NCBI RefSeq assembly: GCF_000005505.3
Contig: NC_016131.3
Location: 50,701,355 to 50,765,354 of the forward strand
Length of the DNA stretch: 64,000 nucleotides
DNA from: Brachypodium distachyon
Taxonomy: Eukaryota; Streptophyta; Magnoliopsida; Poales; Poaceae
Direction of reading: 5' to 3'
Both the position numbers and the translations under genes were made by a program. The notes below the pieces were generated by a model. That model searched no databases, was not told where the DNA came from, and saw only the letters and a program-made list of their open reading frames with translations. This document shows, one piece after another, positions 37,897-49,278 of this stretch (position 1 is its first letter; every line of letters begins with the position of its first letter).

Positions 37897-37999
37897 CTTT
37901 CCCCGTTTCATATTAGTTGTCGCTGATTTGGATGTATCTAGACACATTTTATGCGTGGATACATCTGAATATGCAACAACTAATATGGAACGGAGAGAG
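37897..37999. mobile_element. Stowaway-type MITE, 103 bp
   Basis: It starts CTTTCCCCGTTTCATATTAG and its right end reads CTAATATGGAACGGAGAGAG, forming inverted repeats flanked by TA (37895-37896 and 38000-38001). The interior GATTTGGATGTATCTAGACA and TGGATACATC arms are typical of grass Stowaway elements. Confidence 0.85.
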
Positions 38000-38008
38000 T
38001 ATATGATT

Positions 38009-38052
38009 AAGACTGCATGCTTAGCTTTTCTTAAAAAAAAGACTGCATGCTT
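38009..38052. repeat. 14-bp direct repeat flanking a short A-rich insertion
   Basis: AAGACTGCATGCTT occurs at 38009-38022 and 38039-38052. Between them lies a 16-bp segment ending in poly(A). It starts 7 bp after the Stowaway duplication. Confidence 0.6.
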
Positions 38053-38556
38053 GCTTAGCGATGCATGTTCTGTTCTTTATATCTGAACTTGTTCTATGCA
38101 TCCATGTGTCTCTTCTTTATATCTGAACTTCAAATGCAGTACGGTGCAGCGGTGCAGTCCTTCTACAGGGAGTCAAAATTTCAGACAAGCCACATCTCGA
38201 TAGGCATACATACAGATACAGCTGACAGAAGAGATTAAGTAAGCAAGGCATGTGCTCAATGCATGCCATTCAGTTCAATTTCTGAAGAGAAGAAAAAAAT
38301 CATTTACAATTGGATATAAAATCATCACTACCATCTCTAATAATCTCTCACTCAAAAAACCCAAAAATGAAAGAAGATGATAATTAACAACAAGCACAGT
38401 AGCTAGCTGCTAGTACTCCCGTCTCCATATCCATCCGACAGAGAGGAACTGAATCTTGAAGCCTCTGACGATCAATAACAAATATGTAGGCGATCTGATC
38501 ATCTTCGACAAGCCATTGATTAATTAATTAGTCACGTACGTACGCAGCATGGAGTA

Positions 38557-41500
38557 CTACAAGTCTGTGGTGGTGTCGTCGTCCATGAAGGCCTGGTTAT
38601 AAGACCGATCCATCTCATGAACCACGAGCTTCTCCACGGTGACAGCCCCAGCAGTGGCATTGTTGAAGATGAAAACCCCAGCCTTGGCATAGATAGCCTC
38701 AGTCGGGTACACCCTAGACGTGACCGTGGACCTCCCGCCCATCACGAAGCTCTCGACGATCGAGTGGTCGACGAGCACCCTCATCGACAACCCCTCGCCG
38801 TCGAGGACCGGCACGGTGCTCCCCACGACGCGCTTGACGATGTCGTTGGCCTTGGACGACCTCGACTCGTCGTGGCAGAAGTGTGTCCGGAGCTCGCCGT
38901 CGGTGCCTCGGGTGACGTAGAAGTAGGCGGCGGTCTGTTCGCCGGGGTTCGGGGTGGCGAGGAGGAGGAGGCCGAAGGGGCCGAGCGCGCCGCGGTGGGC
39001 CGCGCCGCCGCTCGTGCTGCAGTTGTAGGTGACGTCGGCCTCGGTGAGGGCGGCGACGGCGGAGGGGGAGAGGCGGAACGTGGCCTCGATGTCGAGCTGC
39101 GTGGCGCGGCGGAGCGAAAGGGGGAAGACGGAGCCGTGGTCGATGGTGATGCCGGAGAAGGAGGTGGAGTTCATCCGGAGGGTTTCCACTTCTTCCACGG
39201 GCCATTGGAGGAGGTTCGTCCGGGTCTTGTCGTCCAGCGCCACCGTCCGTGGCAGAGACTGTTCATCAAAAAACAACACCACCAACAAATTAAGCGTGGT
39301 TGACTTGATTAATTAATATATAGGAGGTTGAATATTTTGATGATGAGTCAGCTCCACGTTGGCACGGTCGGCCACGTCAGCTAAGCTTGCTGATGCACGC
39401 TTGCATGCAAATCAAAGACGTGCACGGTGGAAAGTGGAACTGAAGAGAAGAAAGTCCTGATTTGGTTGTTAGCGTCTTGGGACAGGCAATTAAATAATTA
39501 AGTTAAGATGGCGTTGTCTGAATCAACATATCAAACGGGTCAACGCCAAGAACTTTATATTGGTCCAATTATTTAGGAACGCACGTGGTTCCACGTGAGA
39601 TCGACGTGGCATGCACATGCCGTGTACTATAGTTTTAAGTTGACATGTATCATCATTGGATTATTGAGAAGAAATGACACTTGATCTGCATTCATCAATA
39701 TAGTCAAGCTTGCTTGTTCTCGGAAGGTGCAAATTAAGAGATGGTTTGGATAACTGATGACAGAAAAAGTCCTGAAAATTCAGCCGGGCGGGCCATGTGT
39801 ATGGAAATTAAGAACAATATATATGCATGTGTTTCACGATTTGGCCTGGTCAACTAGAGATTAAACACAACAGCATGCATGAAAGACCTTTGTGTGCATA
39901 TATAGTTGCCAAGTCGTCCATCTTTACAGCTGCTGAAGATCGATTTCGACAGATAGCTATATATATACAGCGACGTGCAACCAAGATATATATAGCCAGG
40001 TCAATTTGGGTAATTAAGCTAGCCAGCTGAAAGAAACGTGAAACGACCAGACTGCGACATGCAATGTATATTAATATATATAATCCATGGCACATGCAAC
40101 ACCATCGATCGATCCACGAGACCATATTAGCAGCCACACGGCTAACTAATTAAGTATACTGATTTATTAACGATTTGATAATTGACTGCAGGTTCCTGCC
40201 TACATGCATCGTCAAAGCGGTGAGCAGATTGATTCATTCCATGCACGATGTATATGCATGAGAAGATTGATTAATCATTCCATGCATGATGTATATGCAT
40301 GTCATCAAAGTTTATAATCAGAAGGTTCCACATGAGAAGATTCAGTTGCATGATATGCATGCACGCACTACTATATACATACTCCATATAGCATTTTAAC
40401 GAAATGAATTATAATATATGGAAAGCTTGAAGAAAATGCAAAGGGTAGAAACAAATTGATATGGGTAGGTATGATAGGGTACCTGGAGCGATGCCCATCC
40501 TTTGGCAACGTCGGCGCGCTCGGAGTCGGTCTCGCCGACCCACCCCCATAGCACCCTCCTCTTCTTGGCGGGGTCGTAGAACGTCTTGGAGGCGTAGAAC
40601 TTCCCCCAGTCGTACCTCAGCCCGAGGCCGACGTCGGCCTCCGGGTCGATGGGCGTCCACGTGTTGGCCTTAGCGTCGTACTTGCCGAGCGCGTAGTAGT
40701 CATGCCTGTCGTCGTCCATGCTCGCCTTCATCACGTGCAACTCTTCCTTGTCTCCGACGGGGTAGAAGTCGATGCACTCCCACATGCCCGTGCCGTCGAC
40801 GCGGTGGAGCAGCCCCGGGATGAGGTCGTACCTGACGAAGTCCTTGGTCTTGTAGACGAGGGCGATCCCCGCGTGCCCCCGGTTGTCCTTGGACCCGATG
40901 ACGGTGCGCCACGTCCGGTCGGACTCGTCGAACCACGCGGTGGTGGGGTCGCGGAAGTCGCGGTGGCCGATCCGGGGGGGCGGGAGGAGGACAGGGTTGG
41001 CGTCGTGCTTGGTCCAGTTGCGGAGGAGGGAGTCGTCGGGGTCGGCGGGGAGGGCGAGGCACTGGACCTGCACGGAGGCGTTGGTGGAGCCCGTGTAGAG
41101 CATGACGAGGCTGCCGTCGGGGAGCACGGTGGCGGAGCCCGTCCATACGCCGTTGACGTCGTACCACCGGTCGGGGACCAGGGCGAGCGGGAGGTGGCGC
41201 CAGTGGACCAGGTCCCGCGACACGGCGTGGCCCCACGCGATGTTGCCCCACACCGCCCCTTCCGGGTTGTACTGGTAGAAGAGGTGGTACCATCCGCGGT
41301 AGTACACCGGACCTGCACATATATAACACGCACGCCAGATCAATGAATTAATTAATCTACTAGCTGGCTTCTAGCGAGACAGTACTAATCATTGTTTCCT
41401 TTCTTTCACATGCCGTTCGTGTTTCCTTGTGTTAATCTCTCCTGATCATCGTCATCGACTAGCATTCAGACAAGGAATTCTGGAAATGATAGAATTTGTA

Positions 41501-42194
41501 TTTTTTGAATCACCAGAGAGAATTCAGTAAGACTGACCGTTGGGATCTGCATGCATTGGATCGAGTCGCCGGATCGATCGGTCGTCGCAGCAGCAGCAGC
41601 AGCAGCGAAGGAAGAAAGAAACAGACAAATTGACAGCAAGAACATCAGTTTCTCGATGGAACCGGTTGCAAAAAAAAGGAATTAAAAATTGCAGCTTCGA
41701 ATTCGAATGAACATTAATCCATGGAGATCCAGGAAAGGGGACAACGAAAATGGTAACGACGAACCGTTCATCCAGTTCTTCTCGGGCTGGAAGTGGAACC
41801 CGGTGAACTGCCACTGCAGCATGGCGTTGCTCCACGGGAACCCATCCGCATCAGCTCCGGCGCCGGCGCCGACCATTAACTCGGCCGCCGCGCCGGAGGT
41901 CTTCTCCGACACGCCCGCCGCGGGCCCCCGGGTCCTGGCCGTCTCCGACGCCGGCGGGAGCGCCGCCCGGTCCGTCCTGGCCCCCGCCAGCGCGCTCGCC
42001 ACCACCAGCACCACCACCGCCGACGCCGCCAGCACGGCCGCGCACGCCCGCCACCTCTCTCCGCCGGTGCCGGCCGTCCGCCGGCGGAGGTCGCCGTCAT
42101 CTTCCGGCGGCAGCGACGCGTAGGCGTAGGGCAGCGGCGGCGAGCCGGGGACGATGGCGCGGCGGCCGGGCTGCTGCTGGTAATCCTCCGCCAT
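38557..42194 (-). CDS. Vacuolar acid invertase-type GH32 enzyme, 4 exons including a 9-bp mini-exon, 656 aa
   Basis: Exons are 42194-41765, 41546-41538, 41312-40483 and 39258-38557, giving 1971 nt. The N-terminus has [15 protein letters not shown], typical of vacuolar invertases, and a membrane anchor at residues 50-71 that is removed on vacuolar sorting. GH32 motifs are WMNDPNGPVYY (nucleophile Asp144), FRDPTTAW (267-273, transition-state Asp) and [10 protein letters not shown] (acid/base Glu325), then a beta-sandwich domain with [10 protein letters not shown]. It would hydrolyse sucrose to glucose and fructose at acid pH. In pooid grasses fructan synthases arose from such enzymes, so fructosyltransferase activity cannot be excluded by sequence. 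Exons 1, 3 and 4 are very GC-rich. All four junctions are in phase. Confidence 0.92.
41538..41546 (-). other. 9-bp mini-exon 2 of the invertase gene
   Basis: ATCCCAACG on the minus strand, preceded by GCAG and followed by GTCAGT. With one base from exon 1 and the first bases of exon 3 it encodes the DPN of the NDPNG active-site motif. It is one of the smallest known plant exons and is conserved across most plant acid invertase genes. Confidence 0.95.
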
Positions 42195-42355
42195 CTCTCC
42201 GCCGGTGGCGGATTTTACACGGATTGCGTAACCGGGTGTATAGAAACGGATATGGAATTCGAATCCCCACTCGACGGAATTCGACGGTAAAGAAAGGAAG
42301 AAAAGAGAGAAATTTTTGGATGGATGGATGAAGAGAGGTTGCCGATGGAGCGGGG

Positions 42356-42362
42356 ATTTATA
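42356..42362 (-). promoter_or_regulatory. TATA box of the invertase gene
   Basis: On the minus strand CCCTATAAATCC lies about 165 bp before the start codon, giving a predicted 5' UTR of about 130 nt. Confidence 0.6.
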
Positions 42363-44873
42363 GGGGGGCGGAGTGGTCAGAATGGGAAGAAACGGGAGCT
42401 GGCGCCTGGGCCGGCGCGTGGGACGCGGGCCGGCGACTGTCCTGTGGGGCCGCACGGTCAGTGACAATGGACGACATGGACCCAACAAGATCGCCGGATC
42501 ATCCTCTCTCGCTCGCTAATAAGCTCTCTCGCTTGCATCACTCATTCCTAATTTAGGGGTATCCTAATCATTTCTTTTTTAGCTCTGTTTTTGGAAATTG
42601 CTTCTCATGGACGTACGCAATTAAGAAGAATCGAGCTCGTATATAGAAAAGAAAAGAAAAAGAAAAACGAATACACGTTACACGTTGCAGTGATTAATTG
42701 CTTCCTTTATTAGAGAAGAAATGTTCTTCTGACTGTTAGTTTATCCCAAGAGAACATGTCATTGAACAAGTATTGGAGAGAGAATCCATATACACGTTTT
42801 CTTCTTGTGTTGATTATCCGACGAACATTTCACTGTCATTCGAAGAAGCACTTTGCTGATATTATACTCCGTATTAGTATGATATAGAGATTGATCTGGC
42901 CGGACTCGATCATATATAGGGATCTAGAATAATAAGAAGAATAATGGACAGAAGGCGGGGCCCACAAGATCATGCTCACGACATTGGATTGCTATACATG
43001 TACTTGATGGTGTCATGGGCGACCACCTACCGGCCGGAATCAACTGGACCAGAATATTCAAAGCGCCATTTAAATACCACAATAATGCGATTAGAGATCC
43101 ATCCAAACTGCTGCAGAGATTAAAAAAAATGATAATAATGCAGCTACACAACAACAGTTACACTGCAACAATAATGCCGATTATATACAACAACAGGTAC
43201 ATGTATGATGAAGACAAGCTAGCTAGGACGGATCGTATCAGCCAGTAGATACAAGAAGCAGACAACAAATGAGCTGGCCCATGCTGGATATCGTGTATTT
43301 GTACTTGGGGCAGATGCCAGGTTGGCGCCACGTCGGAAAGGCCCCTTTTTGCTTCAAATAGCTTATATATACTCCATCCCGCTTTCCTTTGCTCCGGTCA
43401 ATCATCGATCATTGCTGCTGGCCCACACATATGCATGCATGCTGCTCTACATAATTCCACGTGTCTGTCTAGCTGGCTCGTGGGGTTCCCAAGTGGCAGA
43501 TGCTGACTCAGCCATGCCGTGACATGCCATGTGTGTGGTAGTACTCTCGTAACCAGCATGGTCAAGACATATAAGGCATGGGTTGATAAGACTATCTTAT
43601 TTTAGACATTCCACGTCAATTAGAAAAGACAACAAAACATGTTGTATAATGGGTTATCTCTTAGTGTTTTACCTTAAAATTAATGTTTAGATGAATAAAA
43701 ATAACTAAATAAATGCTAAAAAAGGTTGAAATCTAGTACAATGGTAAATTTGCCTTATCATTCTTGTGAAGAGATCATCTCTTAATTAAGAGAAGGCTTG
43801 TGCATTTTCTTCGTTTCTCTCTCTTCCACATCAGATTTTATCCTATATGGCATCGCTAAGAGAAAGCTGACATCACCCCATCGTACCCGCCCACAATAGA
43901 GTTTGTGAAATAGAAATGTTAATTACATGCATACATAAACGATATATCGTGCATGAAACTACCTATATATCGGCCAGTGGAACTATATATACATTTTACC
44001 CGCTTAGTAGCTAGCTGCATGGAACTATATATATATGATCACGATCGATAAAAAAAACCATACAGGGTGGCAATTAATTGATCGATATCGGCCGTCTACT
44101 ATGCAAGTTGCATATGCATGCATCATGGAACTTGCTATATATGTCTGAACAAGAGAGTGATCGATCCAGATCCACATGGCCATGGATATGTCTATATACA
44201 GTATGATAATTATTGGAGGGTACGTACTGGAGAAGATTGAATTAAGCAGAGATGATGGCCGCTCCAACTTTCGAACCGTGTCCCTTTCACGTCCCTGAAT
44301 CAATCACTTCATTAGATTAGGCCGGCCTGGCTAGTCGCGTGCATGCATCGCATCGATCTATACATATACGTGAGATAGCAGAGCCTGCGAATTATACGAA
44401 GTATTTAGAAACGGACGGAGTAACGCTGATGGCTGGCTGCGTGCATGGATCACAGGATCCGGATGAATAATGAGGAGCAGAGAGTTAGGTCTAGTTCGAG
44501 GCAGCAGTGACAGCCATGCCTAGTTTAATTGGTTTTGCTTCTGTCTTCAAGCTACCTCTAGCTAGCAGCTGGTGTACGCAACTTGCTCGTCTTAGCAGTA
44601 TAGGCCATGTGAGCTTGGAAATACAAGATAACCAAAACCCAATCTCGACATATCATTATTGGCTAGCTATAGATAGATCCACACGAATCTTATTGCTTCA
44701 TGTATATTCTCTTGTCGATCCGGCTTCTCCATTATTCTCTTGTACATACTGCTCATGGGCCCTGGATGGGCCTTTGGGCTTATGCTCTACGTGCGAGACT
44801 TGTTAATTATTGGCCTGCTCGCAAGCACAGGTATCCCGGCTTGCCAACTGCCACACGGATCCATTCCCTAGAA

Positions 44874-44912
44874 ACGGATCTGACCCCCCTCAAAAAAAAA
44901 AACGGATCTGAC
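44874..44912. repeat. 11-bp direct repeat flanking a 17-bp C/A tract
   Basis: ACGGATCTGAC at 44874-44884 and 44902-44912 flank CCCCCTCAAAAAAAAAA. The copies are perfect. Confidence 0.75.
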
Positions 44913-45428
44913 TGGGCCTCTGGGCTTAGCAAGTCACGTGGAGCCTACTCCAGCATTTGGGCTCTCTACAGTGCACATCTTCTTCCCGAACTGCCAGCAA
45001 TAAGCCTTCTTTTTTTCTTTTTTCCACATGGCAATAATATGTGGTAGTAGTACTCGCTAATTATCTCTGCACAAATCTGGATCTGGGACAGGACAACATC
45101 ACAACAATACATTATTATTAACTCAAATTCATTGAAATGAAATCATGCATCTGGGACAGACCCCCCCAGCACACATCATCAATTCATCATCCCTACAAAG
45201 CACCATCCAAACTCTTCTACTGACAGTTCAACAGCATACAACAAGTTCAAACTAAACCCCACGGATCATACATGGCATATAGGATACTCCGGTGCACACA
45301 ACAGCAAGTTCCATACTGGAAATACTGGAAAACAATGGCGTTTGCTGATCTCACAGATGACGCGGGGTGCTAATTAAACTCTCCATCAACCATGGTGTCC
45401 CTGCTAAACTAGGAGGAGGGGGCGCCTA

Positions 45429-47777
45429 TCACTTCTTGCCGGTGTTGATCACCCTGACCGCGTTGTTCACGCTGGCGGTCTTCTCGGCCGGGATCGCTCC
45501 TCCGCCCTCTGGGAGGTCAAACTTGCGGCGGCTGAAGGACCTCTGCTTCCCCACTGGCTGCGGGTCCACGATGTCCAGCATCCCCTCCAGCTCCTCAAGC
45601 ATAGACTTCTTTGCTGTCCTCACCATGTAGTCAGGTCCCTGCGTGGTGGGAGAACCCAGAATACGATGAGTTTGATGGGCAAAGGATAGAATCATGGCAA
45701 CATGACAGAAGCAACACATAAAAAGGACAATTAATTATGCCAAGCCACTGGTTAGTTTGGCTGGTTATCCCCTACAGCCAAGGCAGAAAACAAAGAGCGC
45801 TATGGAGGAAACAGTAGATCAATACACGTAACACGAGTTAGGATCCACAATGTAGCAGTAATAAGGGAAATAACAAGTAAACAAGTCAGTCCTCCTACTT
45901 GCAAAAATTGCCATACAGGAAACATGCAGCAGTGCCGAATGTAAGCATACTATAATGGTCGGCCCTAATGAATCACTGAGGTACACTACTGATATGTAAG
46001 ATCAACGATTACCAAGATCAAATCAAATTTATCTATATATCCGGGGAGGTACTCTGCAGCCTTTTCTAGCATATTTATCTAAAATGACCCTAGTTCAGCG
46101 AAATATGTGATAAAAGGAAAGACATGCTGGGTTTATTCAAGAGACAACACAGACGCACATTCAGAAGCATGTTAATCCTTATAGTTTTCTTTTCACAAAT
46201 ACTGTATCACTGACCAGCACCTTCAAATGCTAAAAGCACCGAAAGCATGCTATGTAAAGAATCCTAATAGATCATCCTCAAACTAACAATGTGATAATAT
46301 ATCACCAACCAATAGCTTCAGATGCCTTTTAACCAACTACTCGAAATCATGGTTATGTACAGAATCCCAATAAATCATCCTCAAACCAACAACGCAATAT
46401 AAATGAGTCCGCAATGAAGAACACAGCCATGGCAATGATAAACAGGTCACGAGGGAGCTCACCTCGAGCGCATCAACAGTGAGGAGCAGGACAATGATTT
46501 TCTCTGAGAACCTCTGGCGCTCCTCGTGGTCATGCGAGATGCGGCGCCTGTAAGAGAGGTTGTAGAACATGGACCTCAGCTCCTTGAGCTTGGCCTTAGC
46601 CACGGCGAGATCACGCAGGCAGCGGAGCACCTGGGAGCGGTGAGCGAGGTGCGCCCTGTAGTTCATCTGGATGAGCAATGCAGCGTCCTGTGGCGACAGT
46701 TCCTTGGCCTTCCCCTTGCCATTGCCCATAGCAAAAGCCTACAGAAAACCATGGGTGGTCAGCACAAATCTGATGCCGATGCTGAAAGGAAGCAGGATCA
46801 GTTCTTCATGGATAACTAATATCGTAGCAGAGCACAATGTACATTCAGTACTAAAAGTGTACCAACACAGATCTGGAGAGTGGACACCGCATCCTGTAAA
46901 AGTACAATCTTTCTCTCAAATCTAACCAGGTACATGCATGAGAAAGCCATGGATCTCTTAAATATCTAGTGAATATCCCATCTTTCGTCCAGATCGGGCC
47001 ACAGAACCTGAAATCCCCTTAGAAAAACCCTAACAATCTCACCTTTCTGATGGCGACGCATCCGGCAGTGTTGTCCTCGGGGATCTCCTCGATCCTGACG
47101 TTGACATTGCCGCCGACCTTGTTCTTCTTTTCCTTCTTGTCCTCCTTGGCAGCCTTGTCCTTGTTCTTCTTCTTGTCCTTAATCTCCGGCTTGCGGTGGC
47201 GGTAGTATAGTTCCTCGTCGTCGTCGCTGGAGCTCAAGTCTTCCTCCTCCTCCCAGGTGTATGCGTGCGACCACGGCTCGAGGGCTCCTTTGCCCTTGAT
47301 CTCGGCGGCCCACTTGGTCTTGGCGGAGGAGGCGCCGGGCTTGGACTTGGCCTCCCACTTCCACTTGCGGTCGAAGCCGTCGGGGTTGGGGCAGGCGAGC
47401 TCCGCCTCCCACTTGAGCGCCCGCTCCCCGCTGCGCGGGTTGTCCTCCGCCGTCCACTTGGCCTTCCGGCCGCCTGGGGTTTGGGTGGCGTAGGTGTACT
47501 TGCGGCGGGAGGTGGCGGGCTTGGGGGGGTGCGGGGCGAGGGCGAGCTCGAGGGCGGCGACGCGGTCGGTGAGGTCGTGGAGGAGGTAGGCGTGCGGGGT
47601 CGGGGTGGGGAAGGGGGCGAAGAAGGGGTCGGAGGGGAGGAAGATGTCGAGGTCGTGGTGGGGGAAGGCGAATGGGGAAGAAGGGGGGAGGAATGGGCAC
47701 GAGGAGGATGGTGGTGGCGAGGGGAAGGGGAAGAAGGGGTCGTCGAGGAGGCGGAGGAGGTGGCGGTGGGAGGCCAT
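45429..47777 (-). CDS. BAG7: BAG family co-chaperone, BAG7-like, IQ plus BAG domain, 3 exons, 406 aa
   Basis: Exons are 47777-47043, 46738-46463 and 45638-45429, giving 1221 nt, all GT-AG. The N-terminal half is Pro-rich (DDPFFPFPSPPPSSS). The repeated KW.AE patterns (AKWTAEDNP, LKWEAELACP, TKWAAEIKGKG, YTWEEEED) match plant BAG7 proteins, and a Lys-rich acidic/basic stretch (about 205-230) resembles a nuclear localisation signal. The IQ-type calmodulin motif IQMNYRAHLAHRSQVLR is at about residue 265, and the BAG domain runs on to LEELEGMLDIVD. In Arabidopsis, BAG7 is an ER and nuclear co-chaperone in the unfolded protein and heat response; the same role here is inference. The start is the ATG before ASHRHLLRLLDDPF; upstream in-frame sequence is 5' UTR. 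Confidence 0.85.
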
Positions 47778-48304
47778 GGCGGACGGCGATGGAGGTGTCA
47801 GTGGCTGGAGGATGTTGGGGAAGAAGGGTTCCCAGGGATCTGTGGGCAAGGAAAGCGATGGGGAATTCTTGCCAGTACTAGTACTACTAGGACTGTTGAA
47901 ACAATGCACGTTCGTGGTAACAGGCTCGAGCTTACTCAGCACGCGTTTGGCATTTTCTTTCTTTCCACTGAATGAATGAGTGAAATCAATGGGCTTTTTG
48001 TCGCTGCTGACGGCCAGCGATCATCGGCGGCGACACACATGGAGCGCATGACCCGATGCCGGGCTGGATCCGTCTCGGTGTCTGCTCAATTTTTTTTGGT
48101 GGTTTTGCTTACTCTGATCTGATCTTGAGCTGCTCACCACCAACCATTGTCTGTCACGTGCTTCAGTGCCAAGCGAAAACAGAGGAGCTCATTCAACTCA
48201 CCACCAAACCCCGGTGCTTGAAAGAAACTCCATCGAAAACATTTCATTTCTCCTGGAAACGTACGTACGTTGTCTCAAGTCTGAACGAAGAAGACCAGTC
48301 TGCG
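47778..48304. other. Intergenic region between BAG7-like gene and gypsy element
   Basis: It holds the BAG7-like 5' UTR and promoter, with an ACGTACGTACG run near 48260. It ends with CTGCG (48300-48304), the left copy of the gypsy target duplication. Before the insertion this DNA was continuous with the MTR4 upstream sequence, so the two genes were divergent neighbours about 830 bp apart. Confidence 0.6.
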
Positions 48305-49263
48305 TGATACATCCTTAGTCTTTTATCGTGTTGGTGCACAAAACAAGCCCAATGAAATTAGACTTGGGCCAATAACAAGAGCACGTGCAAAACTACTTGA
48401 ACAACAAGTGAGCTCACTCTTAGTTGAATCTGATGTTTTAATTGTTGAGAGCTTTATACTACCTAACTCTATGCATTTATGTATGATCAGTTGAAAATAA
48501 CTCAAGCCTTGTACGTGGAGGAGGAGAATTGCAGCAAGATCCGTTGCCGTTGATTTCCAATATCAAGAAGAGCGCGAGGGAGGAGAGGGAGGCCGGCGCA
48601 CCACATGAAAAGAAGGAAATCCACCAGCAATGGAAATTGTCGTGGCTGATGCTAGGACAAGTCCTACGACACGTCAAACATGTCTAAGCCATCAGCGCAC
48701 GTCGAGGAGCATGTGACCCACATAGGGCTGCCTACGGCATGGTTTATTTGCCTAAGTGTGAGTTGGGTCTGCGTGCTCATAGTTTGGGCTGAACCCAACG
48801 TTTTGGGTCAGTTTGTATCAAGTTTGGGTTGAACCAAATTCGAGTCCGAGTCCAATTAGGTTGTTGGACGTCCACCCTCCTATATAAGTTGAGGGGCGCC
48901 CACGATTAGGGTTAGACCACGTTTAGATTATTCAGACCCTTTCGCTGAACTGCTGCAAGCATTCATCTGAAATTATATTCCTCTTTGATTCGATCAGGAA
49001 TTTATCTTCACCACTTTGTTGCGATCTGGTGTTTTTGTTACTGAAGATTCAAGTGCTATCTATTGTTCCATTGGGAATTGGTAGATTGCAGAACCGCTTC
49101 GCGGTCAGCGGCTACGTGCGCAAGCGTGTGGTGTTGCGAATATCAACTAGGGTTGAGAATTGTTGCATTGGCAGCAAGGGACTAGCCAAAGATTCGTTAG
49201 CATCTCGCGAGTTATCATCTATCTACTACGAGCTCAACGAGAAGATCGGGCCACCCTTTATCA
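48305..49263 (+). repeat. Gypsy 5' LTR, 959 bp
   Basis: It starts TGATACATCC and ends CTTTATCA. Compared with the 3' LTR it lacks GAGG near the start and about 18 bp near 48324. Both deletions lie in the part that, in the 3' copy, encodes the end of pol. Confidence 0.88.
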
Positions 49264-49266
49264 TCT

Positions 49267-49278
49267 TGGTATCAGAGC
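49267..49278 (+). other. Primer-binding site, initiator tRNA-Met type
   Basis: TGGTATCAGAGC, 3 bp after the 5' LTR, is complementary to the 3' end of plant initiator tRNA-Met. Confidence 0.92.

Larger units (their letters stand above)
36391..38556. other. SKS promoter side and intergenic DNA
   Basis: Head of the SKS gene to the 3' end of the invertase gene. A (GA)n run at 36542-36552 and TATG repeats at 36956-36972 are visible, with (GATC)n at 37624-37640. One Stowaway MITE and two short direct-repeat structures are listed separately. No coding region is seen. Confidence 0.5.
42195..45428. other. Invertase upstream region to BAG7-like 3' end
   Basis: About 165 bp of 5' UTR and core promoter, then AT-rich intergenic DNA with no credible frame. 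A degenerate AT-rich stretch at 43600-43830 contains AAGAGATCATCTCTTAATTA palindromes that could be an old MITE, but no clear ends or duplication were found. The last few hundred bases are probably the BAG7-like 3' UTR. Confidence 0.45.

Noticed and set aside
41270..41320. WGNIAWGH lacking the Lys of grass WGNKIAWGH taken as a damaging deletion in the invertase
   Set aside because: Other plant vacuolar invertases, as I recall, have the shorter form, so it is normal variation.
38617..41346. Long plus-strand open frames (228 and 214 codons) opposite the invertase
   Set aside because: They mirror very GC-rich exons, have low-complexity Gly/Val/Glu composition and match no family. The minus strand encodes GH32.
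47265..47975. 236-codon plus-strand frame opposite the BAG7-like gene
   Set aside because: Antisense shadow of a GC-rich first exon, with Gly/Glu/Val runs and no recognisable domain.
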